A stretch of 35,601 bases of DNA from CAZYTO01 sp964650405 (GCA_964650405.1 CAZYTO010000018.1:1-35601); one strand, 5' to 3'. Shown: positions 22,087 to 30,767, counted from the stretch's first letter. Translations and numbers: made by a program. The notes: generated by a model not told the origin, from the sequence alone.

Positions 22087-22992
22087 TTACAAAGATTTCA
22101 AGCGCCTTGTCATGGCCCGCCGGATCGCCGCGAGCGGGGCGGCGTCGTCGAAAACGACGCTCCCGCTGCGGCGGACGACGCCGAGCTGGCGCCAGAGGGC
22201 CTCGAGGTCGGTGGTCTCCGGGCGGGCGCCGAGACGCTCGTGCAGATTCTCGAGGACCGGCATGCCGACGGTGGCGTCGCCGACGCGGAGGATCCGCATC
22301 TGCGGCCAGGTGCTCGATCCGGTTCCCCCTTCCGCGGCGATGGCACGGAGGGCGTCATCGAGCGACTTGCGATTGCCGCTCCTCTGCCGGATCTCGACAT
22401 CCGCGAGGAGCCAGAAGAGGGCACCGCCCCAGTAGGTGCGGCCCCAGGTCGGCGTGCGGTCGAGGCCACGGTCGCCCGCCTGCGGCAGGCCTTTCGGCAT
22501 CCCGTCGAGCATCCCCGACCACACCTCCGCTTCGGACAGGTTACCGGTACGGCCCCGCGCCAGCGGCTCCAGGTAGGTCGACAACCCCTCACCCATCCAG
22601 TCCAGCCCTTCGGTGACGTCGGGAAAGCCGAGGTGGAACATCTCGTGGGTCATCACCCAATCGGAGTGGAGGACCTCCGCGGTCACATCCGATCCAAGGC
22701 CCACCCGGATCAACCGGCCGTCGAAGGTCTGCCCTCCGCCGATCCGGCTGCCGGACCTCACCCGCAGATCGATCATCACCCGCTGGACCGGGAAGCGTCC
22801 GTAGACCGTCAGAACGGCCGTCGCCGCGTCATGCACCCACCCCTTGACGAGGGCGCGCGAGGGGGCAGGAACGTCGTCGAAGTGCCGGAGCGTGATCGTG
22901 CTGCCGCCGGCCGAGAGCAACGCGTCCGCGGCCACCGCCGGCTCGGAAGCGAGAAGAACAGAGAGGAGGACGAACGACGCGTGACGTTTCAT
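22087..22992 (-). CDS. Secreted gluzincin-like zinc metalloprotease
   Basis: 301 residues. MKRHASFVLLSVLLASEPAVAA is a Sec signal. The zinc site is THEMFH (His116, Glu117, His120), and the third ligand is probably Glu135 in DWMGEGLSTYLEP, 15 residues after the second His. This HExxH...GEG arrangement is like peptidase families M1/M61 and related single-domain proteins. There is no further named domain. The substrate is unknown and export to the periplasm or outside is likely. PlsC follows 62 nt downstream on the same strand, with its own promoter. Confidence 0.82.
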   Translation of the reverse strand: MKRHASFVLLSVLLASEPAVAADALLSAGGSTITLRHFDDVPAPSRALVKGWVHDAATAVLTVYGRFPVQRVMIDLRVRSGSRIGGGQTFDGRLIRVGLGSDVTAEVLHSDWVMTHEMFHLGFPDVTEGLDWMGEGLSTYLEPLARGRTGNLSEAEVWSGMLDGMPKGLPQAGDRGLDRTPTWGRTYWGGALFWLLADVEIRQRSGNRKSLDDALRAIAAEGGTGSSTWPQMRILRVGDATVGMPVLENLHERLGARPETTDLEALWRQLGVVRRSGSVVFDDAAPLAAIRRAMTRRLKSL

Positions 22993-23053
22993 TGCCTGTC
23001 ATGCATGCGAACGCAATGCAGGGTGCACCGTCTCGACGAACCGCGCAACCCCG

Positions 23054-23818
23054 TCACCCCTCCGGATAGAACACGAACAGCGTGCAGCCGCCGGTGGAGC
23101 GCGGCGAGTGCGAGCTGCCGGCTGGGTAGTGGAGGAACGTGCCCGGACCGTGGACCGTGCCGCCGTCCTCGAAGTCGCCGCTGACAACGAAGACTTCCTC
23201 GGGGCCGGGAACGTGGTGGTCGAGCCCCGGCCACTGGCTCCCAGCGGGGAACTCCACCTGGAGAGCGCGCTTGACACCGCCGCCCCAGAGATCGCGGACG
23301 CAGACCTCGCCAAGCGTTCGGGGGGTGGCGTCGCGGGCGTGTCCCGATTCCGCGCCGCCGGTCTGGGGCGACTCTGAGACCGTGAGTCCGAGGCTTTTGC
23401 GGATGCGCTCGATCTGCGCGAAGTGCCGCTCCTGATGCTTCTGTGCGCGGTCGAGCAACTCGTGGATCGTGAGCGGCCCGAAGTCGGGGTGCATGCCGGT
23501 GCGGGAGCGCTCGGCCGGCGTGAAACCTTCGGCAAGCGCCAGCCTTCGGCGCCGGAAGAACGCGAGTTGCTCGACGATCGTGGCCAGCGGCTCGCCGCGG
23601 TGCGAGACCACATAGGCCTCCTGGTCGAAGCCCGCGAGCTGTGGCGTCTCCTTCGCCAGGATGTGCCGGAGGCGTGCGCCGGAGATTTCCTCGAAGTCGG
23701 CCAGGTGGGCGAAGATGTCGAAGATCGACCACTTACCGTCAGCTTCCGGCTTGCGGAGGTCGTCGTCGGAGATGCCGTGGATGGCGAGAAGGAGGCGACT
23801 GACGAAATCGTCGTTCAT
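23054..23818 (-). CDS. DinB-like domain fused to ChrR-type cupin
   Basis: 254 residues. The N-terminal ~150 residues are DinB-like: WSIFDIFAHLADFE and DRAQKHQERHFAQIERI carry the His metal ligands of the four-helix bundle. DinB proteins are metal-dependent S-transferases such as thiol-detoxification enzymes. The last ~90 residues form a cupin: DHHVPGPEEVFVVSGDF, GGTVHGPGTFLHYPAGSSHS, with His, Glu and His ligands, as in ChrR anti-sigma cupins. Here there is no N-terminal anti-sigma domain, so a small-molecule or stress role is more likely. A LysR remnant lies just upstream on the other strand. Confidence 0.82.
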   Translation of the reverse strand: MNDDFVSRLLLAIHGISDDDLRKPEADGKWSIFDIFAHLADFEEISGARLRHILAKETPQLAGFDQEAYVVSHRGEPLATIVEQLAFFRRRRLALAEGFTPAERSRTGMHPDFGPLTIHELLDRAQKHQERHFAQIERIRKSLGLTVSESPQTGGAESGHARDATPRTLGEVCVRDLWGGGVKRALQVEFPAGSQWPGLDHHVPGPEEVFVVSGDFEDGGTVHGPGTFLHYPAGSSHSPRSTGGCTLFVFYPEG

Positions 23819-23868
23819 GGCCGCCCATCTTCGGTTACCGTATCCCGTGAGTCCAGCTCATTGCTTTG

Positions 23869-24159
23869 ATGAAATCCCGGCTCATCGCGGCGGGCGTCAC
23901 TCCGCGCAAGTACTCGCAGGTCATTCTCACCGAGGCCATCGTCGAGATGGTGAGGGCGGGGCTTGGCGTCGCCGCCCTGCCTCGGTGGACCGTTGCCCGA
24001 GAGCTGGAGAACGGCGCGCTGGCCGGCATCCGTTTCACGCCTCGAGGACTGCTGCGCCGGTGGTCCGCAGCGACCCTGCGCACGGCCGCGACTCCGGCGC
24101 CGATCGCCCACTTCCTCGAACTTGTGAAGGGGCGGTGGGCCTCGCCAATCTCGGGATGA
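23869..24159 (+). pseudogene. LysR-type regulator, C-terminal remnant
   Basis: About 97 residues survive. VILTEAIVEMVRAGLGVAAL, RWTVARELENGALAGI and TPRGLLRRWSAATLR match the end of the LysR substrate-binding domain (MetR-like group). The HTH domain and roughly two-thirds of the protein are missing. There is no room for them, because the DinB-cupin gene starts 50 bp away on the other strand. The remaining frame begins at TTG/ATG 23866-23871, without a ribosome site. It is probably a decayed fragment left by a deletion. Confidence 0.75.
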
Positions 24160-24179
24160 CCTGAGCCGGCGCCCTCCGG

Positions 24180-24249
24180 AAGGGCGAGAGCCCAGAGCGA
24201 ACCGGTCCCCGGCCCGCTCGCCGCTCACCTGTTCCCGCTCGCCCGCCCT
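24180..24249. repeat. Heptamer arrays before korA
   Basis: The right arm is CCCGCTC, GCCGCTC, ACCTGTT, CCCGCTC (24213-24240), followed by GCCCGCCC. A short left arm, AGGGCGAG, lies at 24181-24188. It is the same GGCGAGC family as at 0.5, 6.8 and 11.9 kb. Confidence 0.65.
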
Positions 24250-24264
24250 TGAAATGCAGTGAGT

Positions 24265-24270
24265 TACAAT
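24265..24270 (+). promoter_or_regulatory. -10 box TACAAT for the korAB operon
   Basis: TTACAAT lies 44 nt before the korA GTG, leaving a leader of about 38 nt that contains an AAGGAG ribosome site. TTGAAA at 24249-24254 is too close (10 nt) to serve as a normal -35 box. Confidence 0.45.
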
Positions 24271-24314
24271 TCGCTTCTTCCATTCGATGAAATCCCATCC
24301 ACAAGGAGAAGCTC

Positions 24315-26273
24315 GTGACCGACACTCTGACCGCGGAGGCAGTGCTCGACGCGGCTCCGTCCGGTGGCGCGCCCGTCGTCAATGATCTGACGATCCACGT
24401 CGCCACCGTCAACGGATCCGGGTCCCAGTCATCCAACAACGTCCTGATGCGCTCCATCTTCCAGATGGGCGTCCCGGTGAGCGGCAAGAACATGTTCCCC
24501 TCGAACATCGCCGGCCTGCCCACGTGGTTCACCATCCGGGCGAACAAGGACGGGTGGATCGCGCGCAAGAAGGAAGTCGACCTCATGGTCTGCATGAACC
24601 AGCAGACCGCGCGCGAGGACGTGGAAGGCCTCCCCACCGGCGCTCTCTGCATCTACGACGCTCCCCTCAACTGCCGCACGATGCGCAGCGACCTCCAGTT
24701 CTACGAGGTCCCGTTCGCCAAGCTGGCCGGCGAGCTGACCACCGACGTCCGGCTGAAGAAGCTGCTGACGAACATGATCTACGTGGGCGTGGTGGCCGAG
24801 CTGATTGGCATCGAGCGCGACGAGATCCTCCGCGCCATCACCAAGCAGTTCAAGGGAAAGCAGAAGGCCATCGACCCGAACGTCGCGGCTATCGACAAGG
24901 GCCTGGAGTTCGCCAGAGCCAACCTGCCGTCGCAGTCGCGGTGGCGCATCGAGCGCATGAACGCCACGGCCGGCAAGATCATCATCGACGGCAACGCCGC
25001 CGCCGCCATCGGCGCCATGTTCGGCGGCGTCACGGTCGTGACGTGGTACCCCATCACGCCGTCATCGTCGCTCTGCGAATCGCTCATCGACTACATGAAG
25101 CAGTACCGCATCGGCCCGGACGGCAAGGCCACCTTCGCCATCGTGCAGGCCGAGGATGAGCTGGCCGCGGTGGGCATGGTCCTGGGGGCGGGCTGGGCGG
25201 GAGCGCGGTCGATGACCTCGACCTCCGGCCCGGGCGTGTCCCTCATGGCGGAGTTCGCCGGGCTCGGCTATTTCGCCGAGATTCCGGGCGTGATCTGGGA
25301 CATCCAGCGCGTCGGACCGTCCACCGGTCTTCCCACCCGAACGGCCCAGGGCGATGTGCTCGAGGCCTACACGCTTTCGCACGGCGATACGCAGCACCTC
25401 GTGCTCTTTCCCGGCAGCGTGGCGGAGTGCTTCGAGTTCGGCAGCGAGGCTCTCGACCTGGCCGAGGAGTTCCAGACCCCGGTCTTCGTCCTCTCCGACC
25501 TCGACCTCGGCATGAACAACTGGATGTCCGATCCATTCGAGTACCCCACGAAGCCGATCAAACGCGGCAAGGTGCTGACGAAAGAGCAGCTCGACACCCT
25601 TGGCGGGAAGTGGGGCCGCTACCTCGACGTCGACGGCGACGGCATCCCGTACCGGACGCTCCCCGGCACCGATCACGGCATGGCCTCGTACTTCACCCGC
25701 GGCTCCGGCCACGACGAGTACGCCCGCTACAGCGAGAAACCGGAGAACCACAAGGCCACGGTCGACCGCCTGTCAAAGAAATTCGACACGGCCCGTCACC
25801 GCCTGCCGAAGCCGGTCGTGGACATCCATCCCGACGCGAAGATCGGCTTCATCGCCTACGGCACGACCGACTTCGCTCTGCAGGAGTCGCGGCATCAGCT
25901 CCGCGGCGAGCGCGGCATCGAGACGAGCTACATGCGCGTCCGGGCCCTGCCGTTCAACGAAGAGCTGAAGGCGTTCATCGCCAGGCACGACCGGGTCTAC
26001 GTCGTGGAGCAGAACCGCGACGGGCAGCTCGGCGACCTCATTCGCCTGGAAGTGGGGAAGATGCAGGAGAAGGTTCGCAAGGTCCTCCACTACACCGGTC
26101 TGCCGTGCGACGCGCGCTCCATCACCGATGCGGTGCTGAAGATGGAGGCGACGGCCGGTTACCCCGAGCCGCTGCTGCTGGTCCGCGCCGAGGCACCGAT
26201 GACGGCGTTGAAGGCGGCGGCAATGGCGAATGCAACGACGACGGCGCGCCCGCAGGCGCAGGCGGAGGATTGA
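24315..26273 (+). CDS. korA: 2-oxoacid:ferredoxin oxidoreductase, alpha subunit with fused gamma domain
   Basis: 652 residues from GTG 24315 with AAGGAG 7 nt upstream. The N-terminal part (about 20-200) is the gamma/CoA-type domain, and ATVNGSGSQSSNNVLMRSIF opens it. The alpha domain follows with VVTWYPITPSSSLCE (about 240-254) and TSTSGPGVSLMAEF; residues near 540-600 form the transketolase C-terminal-like part. With KorB it should decarboxylate 2-oxoglutarate (or a similar 2-oxoacid) to acyl-CoA and reduce ferredoxin. Gamma-alpha fusions are typical of KorA. korB starts 3 nt after the stop. Confidence 0.92.
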   Translation: MTDTLTAEAVLDAAPSGGAPVVNDLTIHVATVNGSGSQSSNNVLMRSIFQMGVPVSGKNMFPSNIAGLPTWFTIRANKDGWIARKKEVDLMVCMNQQTAREDVEGLPTGALCIYDAPLNCRTMRSDLQFYEVPFAKLAGELTTDVRLKKLLTNMIYVGVVAELIGIERDEILRAITKQFKGKQKAIDPNVAAIDKGLEFARANLPSQSRWRIERMNATAGKIIIDGNAAAAIGAMFGGVTVVTWYPITPSSSLCESLIDYMKQYRIGPDGKATFAIVQAEDELAAVGMVLGAGWAGARSMTSTSGPGVSLMAEFAGLGYFAEIPGVIWDIQRVGPSTGLPTRTAQGDVLEAYTLSHGDTQHLVLFPGSVAECFEFGSEALDLAEEFQTPVFVLSDLDLGMNNWMSDPFEYPTKPIKRGKVLTKEQLDTLGGKWGRYLDVDGDGIPYRTLPGTDHGMASYFTRGSGHDEYARYSEKPENHKATVDRLSKKFDTARHRLPKPVVDIHPDAKIGFIAYGTTDFALQESRHQLRGERGIETSYMRVRALPFNEELKAFIARHDRVYVVEQNRDGQLGDLIRLEVGKMQEKVRKVLHYTGLPCDARSITDAVLKMEATAGYPEPLLLVRAEAPMTALKAAAMANATTTARPQAQAED

Positions 26274-26276
26274 TCC

Positions 26277-27329
26277 ATGGCTGAGAGCACTCTGAAGATC
26301 GGAAGCGAGGCGCCGAAGGAAAACCGCCTCGGACTGAAGGCACTCGACTACGGCGGCGGCAAGTCGACGCTCTGCGCCGGCTGCGGCCATGACGCCGTCT
26401 CCAACCAGATCATCCGCGCCTTCTACGAGATGAACGTCAAGCCGGAGATGGTGGCCAAGTTCTCCGGAATCGGCTGTTCGTCGAAGACCCCGGCCTACTT
26501 TCTCGGCCGCGCCCACGGCTTCAACGCCGTGCACGGCCGCATGCCGGCCGTGGCCACGGGCGCCGCGCTGGCCAACCACCATCTGGTCAGCATCGGCGTC
26601 TCCGGCGACGGCGACACGGCCTCCATCGGCCTCGGGCAGTTCATGCACATGGTCCGCCGCAACATCCCGATGATCTACATCATCGAGAACAACGGCGTGT
26701 ACGGCCTCACCAAGGGGCAGTTCTCGGCGACGGCCGACGAGGGCTCGAAGCTGAAGACGGGCGTGCTGAATGACCTGCCGCCCATGGACCTCTGCGCCCT
26801 GGCCGTGCAGCTCGGGTGCGGCTTCGTGGCCCGCGGCTTCGCCGGCGATCCGAAGCAGATGATCAACATCCTCAAGGCGGCCGTGGCCCATGACGGGCTG
26901 GCCGTGATCGATGTGATCTCGCCCTGCGTAACCTTCAACAATCACGACGGCTCGACCAAGGGCTATACGTACTCGAAGGAGCACGACGAGCTGCTGCACC
27001 AGATCGGCTTCGTGCCGGGCTACGAACAGATCGAGGTGGAGATCGAAGCGGGCGAGCTGCGCGAAGTGGAGCTGGCCGACGGCTCGAAGATCCTCCTCAA
27101 GCGGCTGGAGGAAGACTACGACCCCAGCGACGCCGTCCAGGCCCTGCAGCGCCTGCACCGCGCCACCGAGACCGGCCACATGCTCACCGGCCTCGTGTAC
27201 CTCCGCCCGGAGAAGAAGAGCTTCATCTCGCTCCTGAACCTGACCGAGAAGCCGCTGCACTCGCTGACGATCGAGGAGACCCGCCCGCCGAAGGCGGCCC
27301 TGGACAAGATCATGAAGGAGCTGATGTAG
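26277..27329 (+). CDS. korB: 2-oxoacid:ferredoxin oxidoreductase, beta subunit
   Basis: 350 residues. The four cluster cysteines are visible: Cys33 and Cys36 (LCAGCGHD), Cys67 (GIGCS) and the Cys in SPCVTFNNH near 220. The TPP/Mg site is GDGD (110-113) with NNGVYGLTKGQ (138-148). The protein binds TPP and one [4Fe-4S] cluster. A GGAGG lies 9 nt before ATG, within the end of korA, so the pair is a tight operon. 2-oxoglutarate is the likeliest substrate, inferred from the KorA fusion. Pyruvate cannot be excluded. Confidence 0.92.
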   Translation: MAESTLKIGSEAPKENRLGLKALDYGGGKSTLCAGCGHDAVSNQIIRAFYEMNVKPEMVAKFSGIGCSSKTPAYFLGRAHGFNAVHGRMPAVATGAALANHHLVSIGVSGDGDTASIGLGQFMHMVRRNIPMIYIIENNGVYGLTKGQFSATADEGSKLKTGVLNDLPPMDLCALAVQLGCGFVARGFAGDPKQMINILKAAVAHDGLAVIDVISPCVTFNNHDGSTKGYTYSKEHDELLHQIGFVPGYEQIEVEIEAGELREVELADGSKILLKRLEEDYDPSDAVQALQRLHRATETGHMLTGLVYLRPEKKSFISLLNLTEKPLHSLTIEETRPPKAALDKIMKELM

Positions 27330-27331
27330 AA

Positions 27332-27352
27332 ACTCGGCACTCGGCACTCGGT
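27332..27352. repeat. ACTCGGC heptamer triplet after korB
   Basis: ACTCGGC, ACTCGGC, ACTCGGT directly follow the korB stop. They are the same unit as at 13.4 and 15.1 kb. Confidence 0.7.
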
Positions 27353-27412
27353 ATCGCGGATTGTTGTTGGAACGAGCCTTGTTCCGTTAGTCTTCACGGA
27401 AGGGGAGACCTC

Positions 27413-29176
27413 ATGAGCCGCCACGAGACCGATCTGCACAGCGCCATCGTCACGTTACCGCCGCCTGCGGGCGAAGGGGAGGGGCAGCTTTCGCTCTTCG
27501 CGCCGGAGGCGCTGCAGCAAGTGGAGTCGGAGAAGGCGGCCTGGCGGCGCGAAGTGCACGATCCCCTCGTGGCGAAGAAGGCGCCGTGGAAGAAGGACTT
27601 CACCACGGTCAGCAGCATGGACGTGAATCCCCTGGCCTCGCCGGCGGACGTCGCCGCGTTCGACTTCGGCCGCGACCTGGCCTTCCCGGGCGAGTTCCCC
27701 TACACGCGCGGCATCCATCCGACCGGCTACCGCGGCAAGCTGTGGACCATGCGCCAGTTCGCCGGCTTCGGCACGGCCCGGCAGACGAACGAGCGCTTCA
27801 AGTACCTGCTCGAGCACGGACAGACGGGCCTCTCCACGGCCTTCCACCTGCCGACGCTCTACGGCTATGACTCCGACCATCACTTCTCGGCCGGCGAAGT
27901 GGGCAAGTGCGGCGTGGCCGTGGACACGCTGGCCGACATGGAGACGCTGTTCGAAGGGATCAACCTCGAGGACGTCACGGTCTCCATGACCATCAACTCC
28001 ACCTCGCCGATCCTGCTGGCCATGTACCTGGCCGTGGCGGAGAAGCAGGGAGCGGACTGGAAGAAGATCAGCGGCACCCTGCAGAACGACATCCTCAAGG
28101 AGTACATCGCCCAGAAGGAGTACATCTTCCCGCCGCGGCCCTCGATGCGGCTGATCACGGACATCTTCAAGTTCTGCGCGACGGAGGTGCCGAAGTACAA
28201 CACCATCTCCATCAGCGGCTACCACATCCGTGAGGCGGGATCCACGGCCCTGCAGGAGCTGGCCTTCACCCTGCGCGACGGCATGGAGTATGTCGAGTAC
28301 GGCATGCGGGCCGGCCTCGACGTCGACGACTTCGCCCCCCGCCTGTCGTTCTTCTTCAACTCGCACAACGATCTCTTCGAAGAGGTGGCGAAGTTCCGTG
28401 CCGCCCGCCGCGTCTGGGCCAAGGTCATGCGCGACCGCTACGGCGCCAAGGACCCGCGCTCGTGGATGCTCCGCTTCCACACCCAGACCGCCGGCTGTTC
28501 GCTCACCGCGCAGCAGCCCTACAACAACATCGTCCGCGTGACGATCCAGGCCCTGGCTGCGGTGCTGGGCGGCACGCAGTCGCTGCACACCAACTCGCTC
28601 GACGAGACGCTGGCCCTCCCCACGGAACAGGCCGCGCGCATCGCCCTGCGCACACAGCAGATCATCGCCCACGAGTCGGGCGTCATCAACACGGTGGACC
28701 CGCTGGGCGGCTCGTTCTTCATCGAGGAGCTGACCAACCGCATGGAGCAGGGCTGCTTCGACTACATCGAGAAGATCGACCAGTTCGGCGGCATGATCGA
28801 AGCGATCGAGGCCGGGTTCCCGCAGCGCGAGATCTGGGACGCCTCCTACCAGTTCCAGCGCTCCATCGACAGCAGCGAGAAGATCGTCGTCGGCGTCAAT
28901 GCGTTCAAGCTGGAGACTGAGGAGCCCTACGACGCGCTGTACATCGACGAGTCGGTGACGGCCGAGCAGCTCGAGCAGCTCCGGCGGGTGAAAGCGAGCC
29001 GCAACGAACAGAAGGTCAAGGACGCCCTGCAGACGCTGCGCAACGCCGCCGCCGACCCGAACGCCAACACCATGCCGTTCCTCGTCGAGGCGGTGAAGGT
29101 GTACGCCACGGTCGGCGAGATCAGCGACGCCTTCCGCGACGTCTTCGGGACGTACCAGGAGCCGGCGTTGTTTTAG
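27413..29176 (+). CDS. Acyl-CoA mutase large subunit, isobutyryl-CoA-mutase type (methylmalonyl-CoA mutase family)
   Basis: 587 residues with GGGGAGA before ATG. It is the B12-dependent mutase TIM barrel without the C-terminal cobalamin-binding domain, so a separate small subunit is needed; none lies in the window. It carries family blocks such as GYRGKLWTMRQFAGFG and YHIREAGSTALQELAFT. Two specificity positions differ from methylmalonyl-CoA mutase: Phe116 in RQFAGF (Tyr89 there) and Gln234 in IAQKEYIFPP (Arg207 there). Phe/Gln is the pair of isobutyryl-CoA mutase IcmA (566 residues). AFHLPTLYGYDSD is also unusual, with His where AFDLPT is normal. The substrate is thus probably not methylmalonyl-CoA. 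Confidence 0.88.
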   Translation: MSRHETDLHSAIVTLPPPAGEGEGQLSLFAPEALQQVESEKAAWRREVHDPLVAKKAPWKKDFTTVSSMDVNPLASPADVAAFDFGRDLAFPGEFPYTRGIHPTGYRGKLWTMRQFAGFGTARQTNERFKYLLEHGQTGLSTAFHLPTLYGYDSDHHFSAGEVGKCGVAVDTLADMETLFEGINLEDVTVSMTINSTSPILLAMYLAVAEKQGADWKKISGTLQNDILKEYIAQKEYIFPPRPSMRLITDIFKFCATEVPKYNTISISGYHIREAGSTALQELAFTLRDGMEYVEYGMRAGLDVDDFAPRLSFFFNSHNDLFEEVAKFRAARRVWAKVMRDRYGAKDPRSWMLRFHTQTAGCSLTAQQPYNNIVRVTIQALAAVLGGTQSLHTNSLDETLALPTEQAARIALRTQQIIAHESGVINTVDPLGGSFFIEELTNRMEQGCFDYIEKIDQFGGMIEAIEAGFPQREIWDASYQFQRSIDSSEKIVVGVNAFKLETEEPYDALYIDESVTAEQLEQLRRVKASRNEQKVKDALQTLRNAAADPNANTMPFLVEAVKVYATVGEISDAFRDVFGTYQEPALF

Positions 29177-29664
29177 TTCGCTGATCGCTGGTCGCTGGCC
29201 GCTTTGACCTGTCGGGCTATTCGACTAGTCGCTTAAATCGCTTAATCGCTTAATCGCTTAATCGCTTAGTCGCTTAATCGCTTAATCGCCTATTCGCTGG
29301 TCGCTGATCGCGGTTCGCTGCGCTGACCCGTCTGTCTCTGTGCGAACCTGGGGGAAGCGAGCGACGACCCGCTCGGTCCTACATCGCCGCTCGCTCTCCC
29401 CTGAAATCACGGATCGGGATGCCGGTTCGAGGGATGCGACTCGCGGGGGCCCTGCGCGAGGAGCGCGTTCCTGGATTCAGGAGCTCGGGGCGGTCCGGCC
29501 GTGATTTGTACTGACAAGGTACGTCCGGCCGCGGGCGCGGAACAGGGACAAAATCGGACTCGCTGGTCGCTGATCGCTGGTCGCTGATCGCTGATCGCTG
29601 ATCGCCACTTAGCGACTAAGCGATTAAGCGATTAAGCGAATAAGCGATTAAGCGAATAAGCGAA
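29177..29664. repeat. 488-bp non-coding segment bracketed by inverted octamer arrays
   Basis: No gene is seen between the convergent mutase and six-TM genes. Left array: TCGCTTAA-type 8-nt units at 29229-29285. Right array: AGCGATTA-type units at 29611-29666, the reverse complement, ending in the stop codon of the minus-strand gene. Heptamers CGCTGAT/CGCTGGT occur on both sides in the same direction (29178-29200, 29296-29315, 29560-29607). Nested inside are AAATCACGG (29404-29412) and CCGTGATTT (29499-29507), and an imperfect GGGGAAGCGAGCG/CGCTCGCTCTCCCC pair. A structured RNA or terminator is possible but unproven. Confidence 0.75.
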
Positions 29665-30570
29665 TTACCCTTGATACCAGGAGTAGAGCTCGTAACCGGC
29701 GCCCACGCCGATGGCCATGGCCAGGAAGGTGAGCATCAGGACGGAGCGCGGGTAGTACTTTCCGATCGGTTTGTGGCGCGTCATGATCAGCGGCTGGAAG
29801 AGGCTGAAGATACCGCACGCGATGATCATCGGCGCGCCGAAAACGGCCTTCATGTAGATGCGGTGCTCGTGTATGGCGGAGTAGTGGTTGAGGAGCAGGA
29901 GCACGAGACCGCCGAGGATGACGAAGACGGCGTCGCGGCGCCCGCGCCGGCGCAACTGGGCCAGCTGCGCCTCCGTCGGCGGGCCCACGGTCGCGGTCCT
30001 GGCGCCCTTCGTGCCGGTGCCCGAACCGGCGGCCGCCGGCTTCCCGTTATCCGCGACGGCCGGCGCGACGTTGAACGAGATCTCCCGCTGCAGCAGCCGG
30101 TGCTCGGCTGTGGCCCCGCCGATGACGAAGGTCAGGACCGCGGCGCCAACGGTGGCGATGAAATAGATCAGGACCCAGTTGTCGTCCCCGTGCAGGATCG
30201 GATGGACATGCCAGGGCGCGTTCCATTCCAGGATGCCGAGAAAGAGCGTAAGGACGGGCGGGATCATGGTGGCGAAGGCGACGGGGATCGCCAGGACGGC
30301 CACGCGCTCGCGCGGATCGTAATCCGGCCCGGTGCGCTCCCGAGGGATCAAGTGGCGGGTAAGCACCTTGTACGACCGCCGAAACTCCGGCACGACCGAG
30401 CGGTCGTAGAGCAGCCCGAACATCGACGCCGCGAAGCAGCCGGCCAGCAATCCCCATGCTCCGGCCTGGAGCGGCTCCTGGCCGGCGGCGACGAGGTAGT
30501 GCCCGAGTCCGTACGCGCACGCCCCGCCGATCGTCACGCCTGCCAGCCCGCTGAAACTCAAATTTGCCAT
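29665..30570 (-). CDS. Six-TM membrane protein of unknown function
   Basis: 301 residues from ATG 30570, which has GGAGGGG 5 nt upstream; GTG 30576 is an alternative. There are about six hydrophobic helices: near 8-30, 36-55, 92-115, 130-150, then after a Gly/Ala/Thr-rich cytoplasmic loop, 210-228 and two more to the end. Conserved-looking text includes NAPWHVHPILHGDDNW and NHYSAIHEHRIYMKAVFG. No domain is recognised. It stands alone: the neighbour on one side is convergent and the kinase upstream on the same strand is separated by a palindromic element. Confidence 0.7.
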   Translation of the reverse strand: MANLSFSGLAGVTIGGACAYGLGHYLVAAGQEPLQAGAWGLLAGCFAASMFGLLYDRSVVPEFRRSYKVLTRHLIPRERTGPDYDPRERVAVLAIPVAFATMIPPVLTLFLGILEWNAPWHVHPILHGDDNWVLIYFIATVGAAVLTFVIGGATAEHRLLQREISFNVAPAVADNGKPAAAGSGTGTKGARTATVGPPTEAQLAQLRRRGRRDAVFVILGGLVLLLLNHYSAIHEHRIYMKAVFGAPMIIACGIFSLFQPLIMTRHKPIGKYYPRSVLMLTFLAMAIGVGAGYELYSWYQG

Positions 30571-30643
30571 GCTCACCCCTCCGGTCTCGAAAGAGATGAT
30601 GGTGGAAGGGCGGCGCGATTACCGTGAGAGGGGTTCACTTTAC

Positions 30644-30754
30644 CCTGAGCGTGGGCGGCCGGGAGGGTGGGAGCGAAGGGTCTGGCGGCCACTGCACCTC
30701 TCCCAATAGCCGCCAGATCCTTCGCTCCCGCCCGCCCCACCGCCCTCGCTCAGG
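30644..30754. repeat. Palindromic element, copy 1 (CCTGAGCG ... CGCTCAGG)
   Basis: A long inverted repeat: CCTGAGCGTGGGCGG... pairs with ...CGCCCTCGCTCAGG. Inside this GGGAGCGAAGG pairs with CCTTCGCTCCC (11 bp), and TCTGGCGGC (30681-30689) with GCCGCCAGA (30709-30717). The loop is 19 nt. It lies just after the kinase stop. Copy 2 lies at the other end of the kinase gene. Confidence 0.85.
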
Positions 30755-30767
30755 ACTAGCCAAGCTC

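Noticed and set aside
24249..24270. Full sigma-70 promoter TTGAAA...TACAAT before korA
   Set aside because: The spacer is only 10 nt, too short for a normal -35/-10 pair. Only the -10 box was kept.
29360..29445. tRNA, possibly tRNA-Sec, suggested by GGTTCGAGGG near 29423
   Set aside because: No acceptor stem, anticodon arm or CCA-type end can be paired around it.
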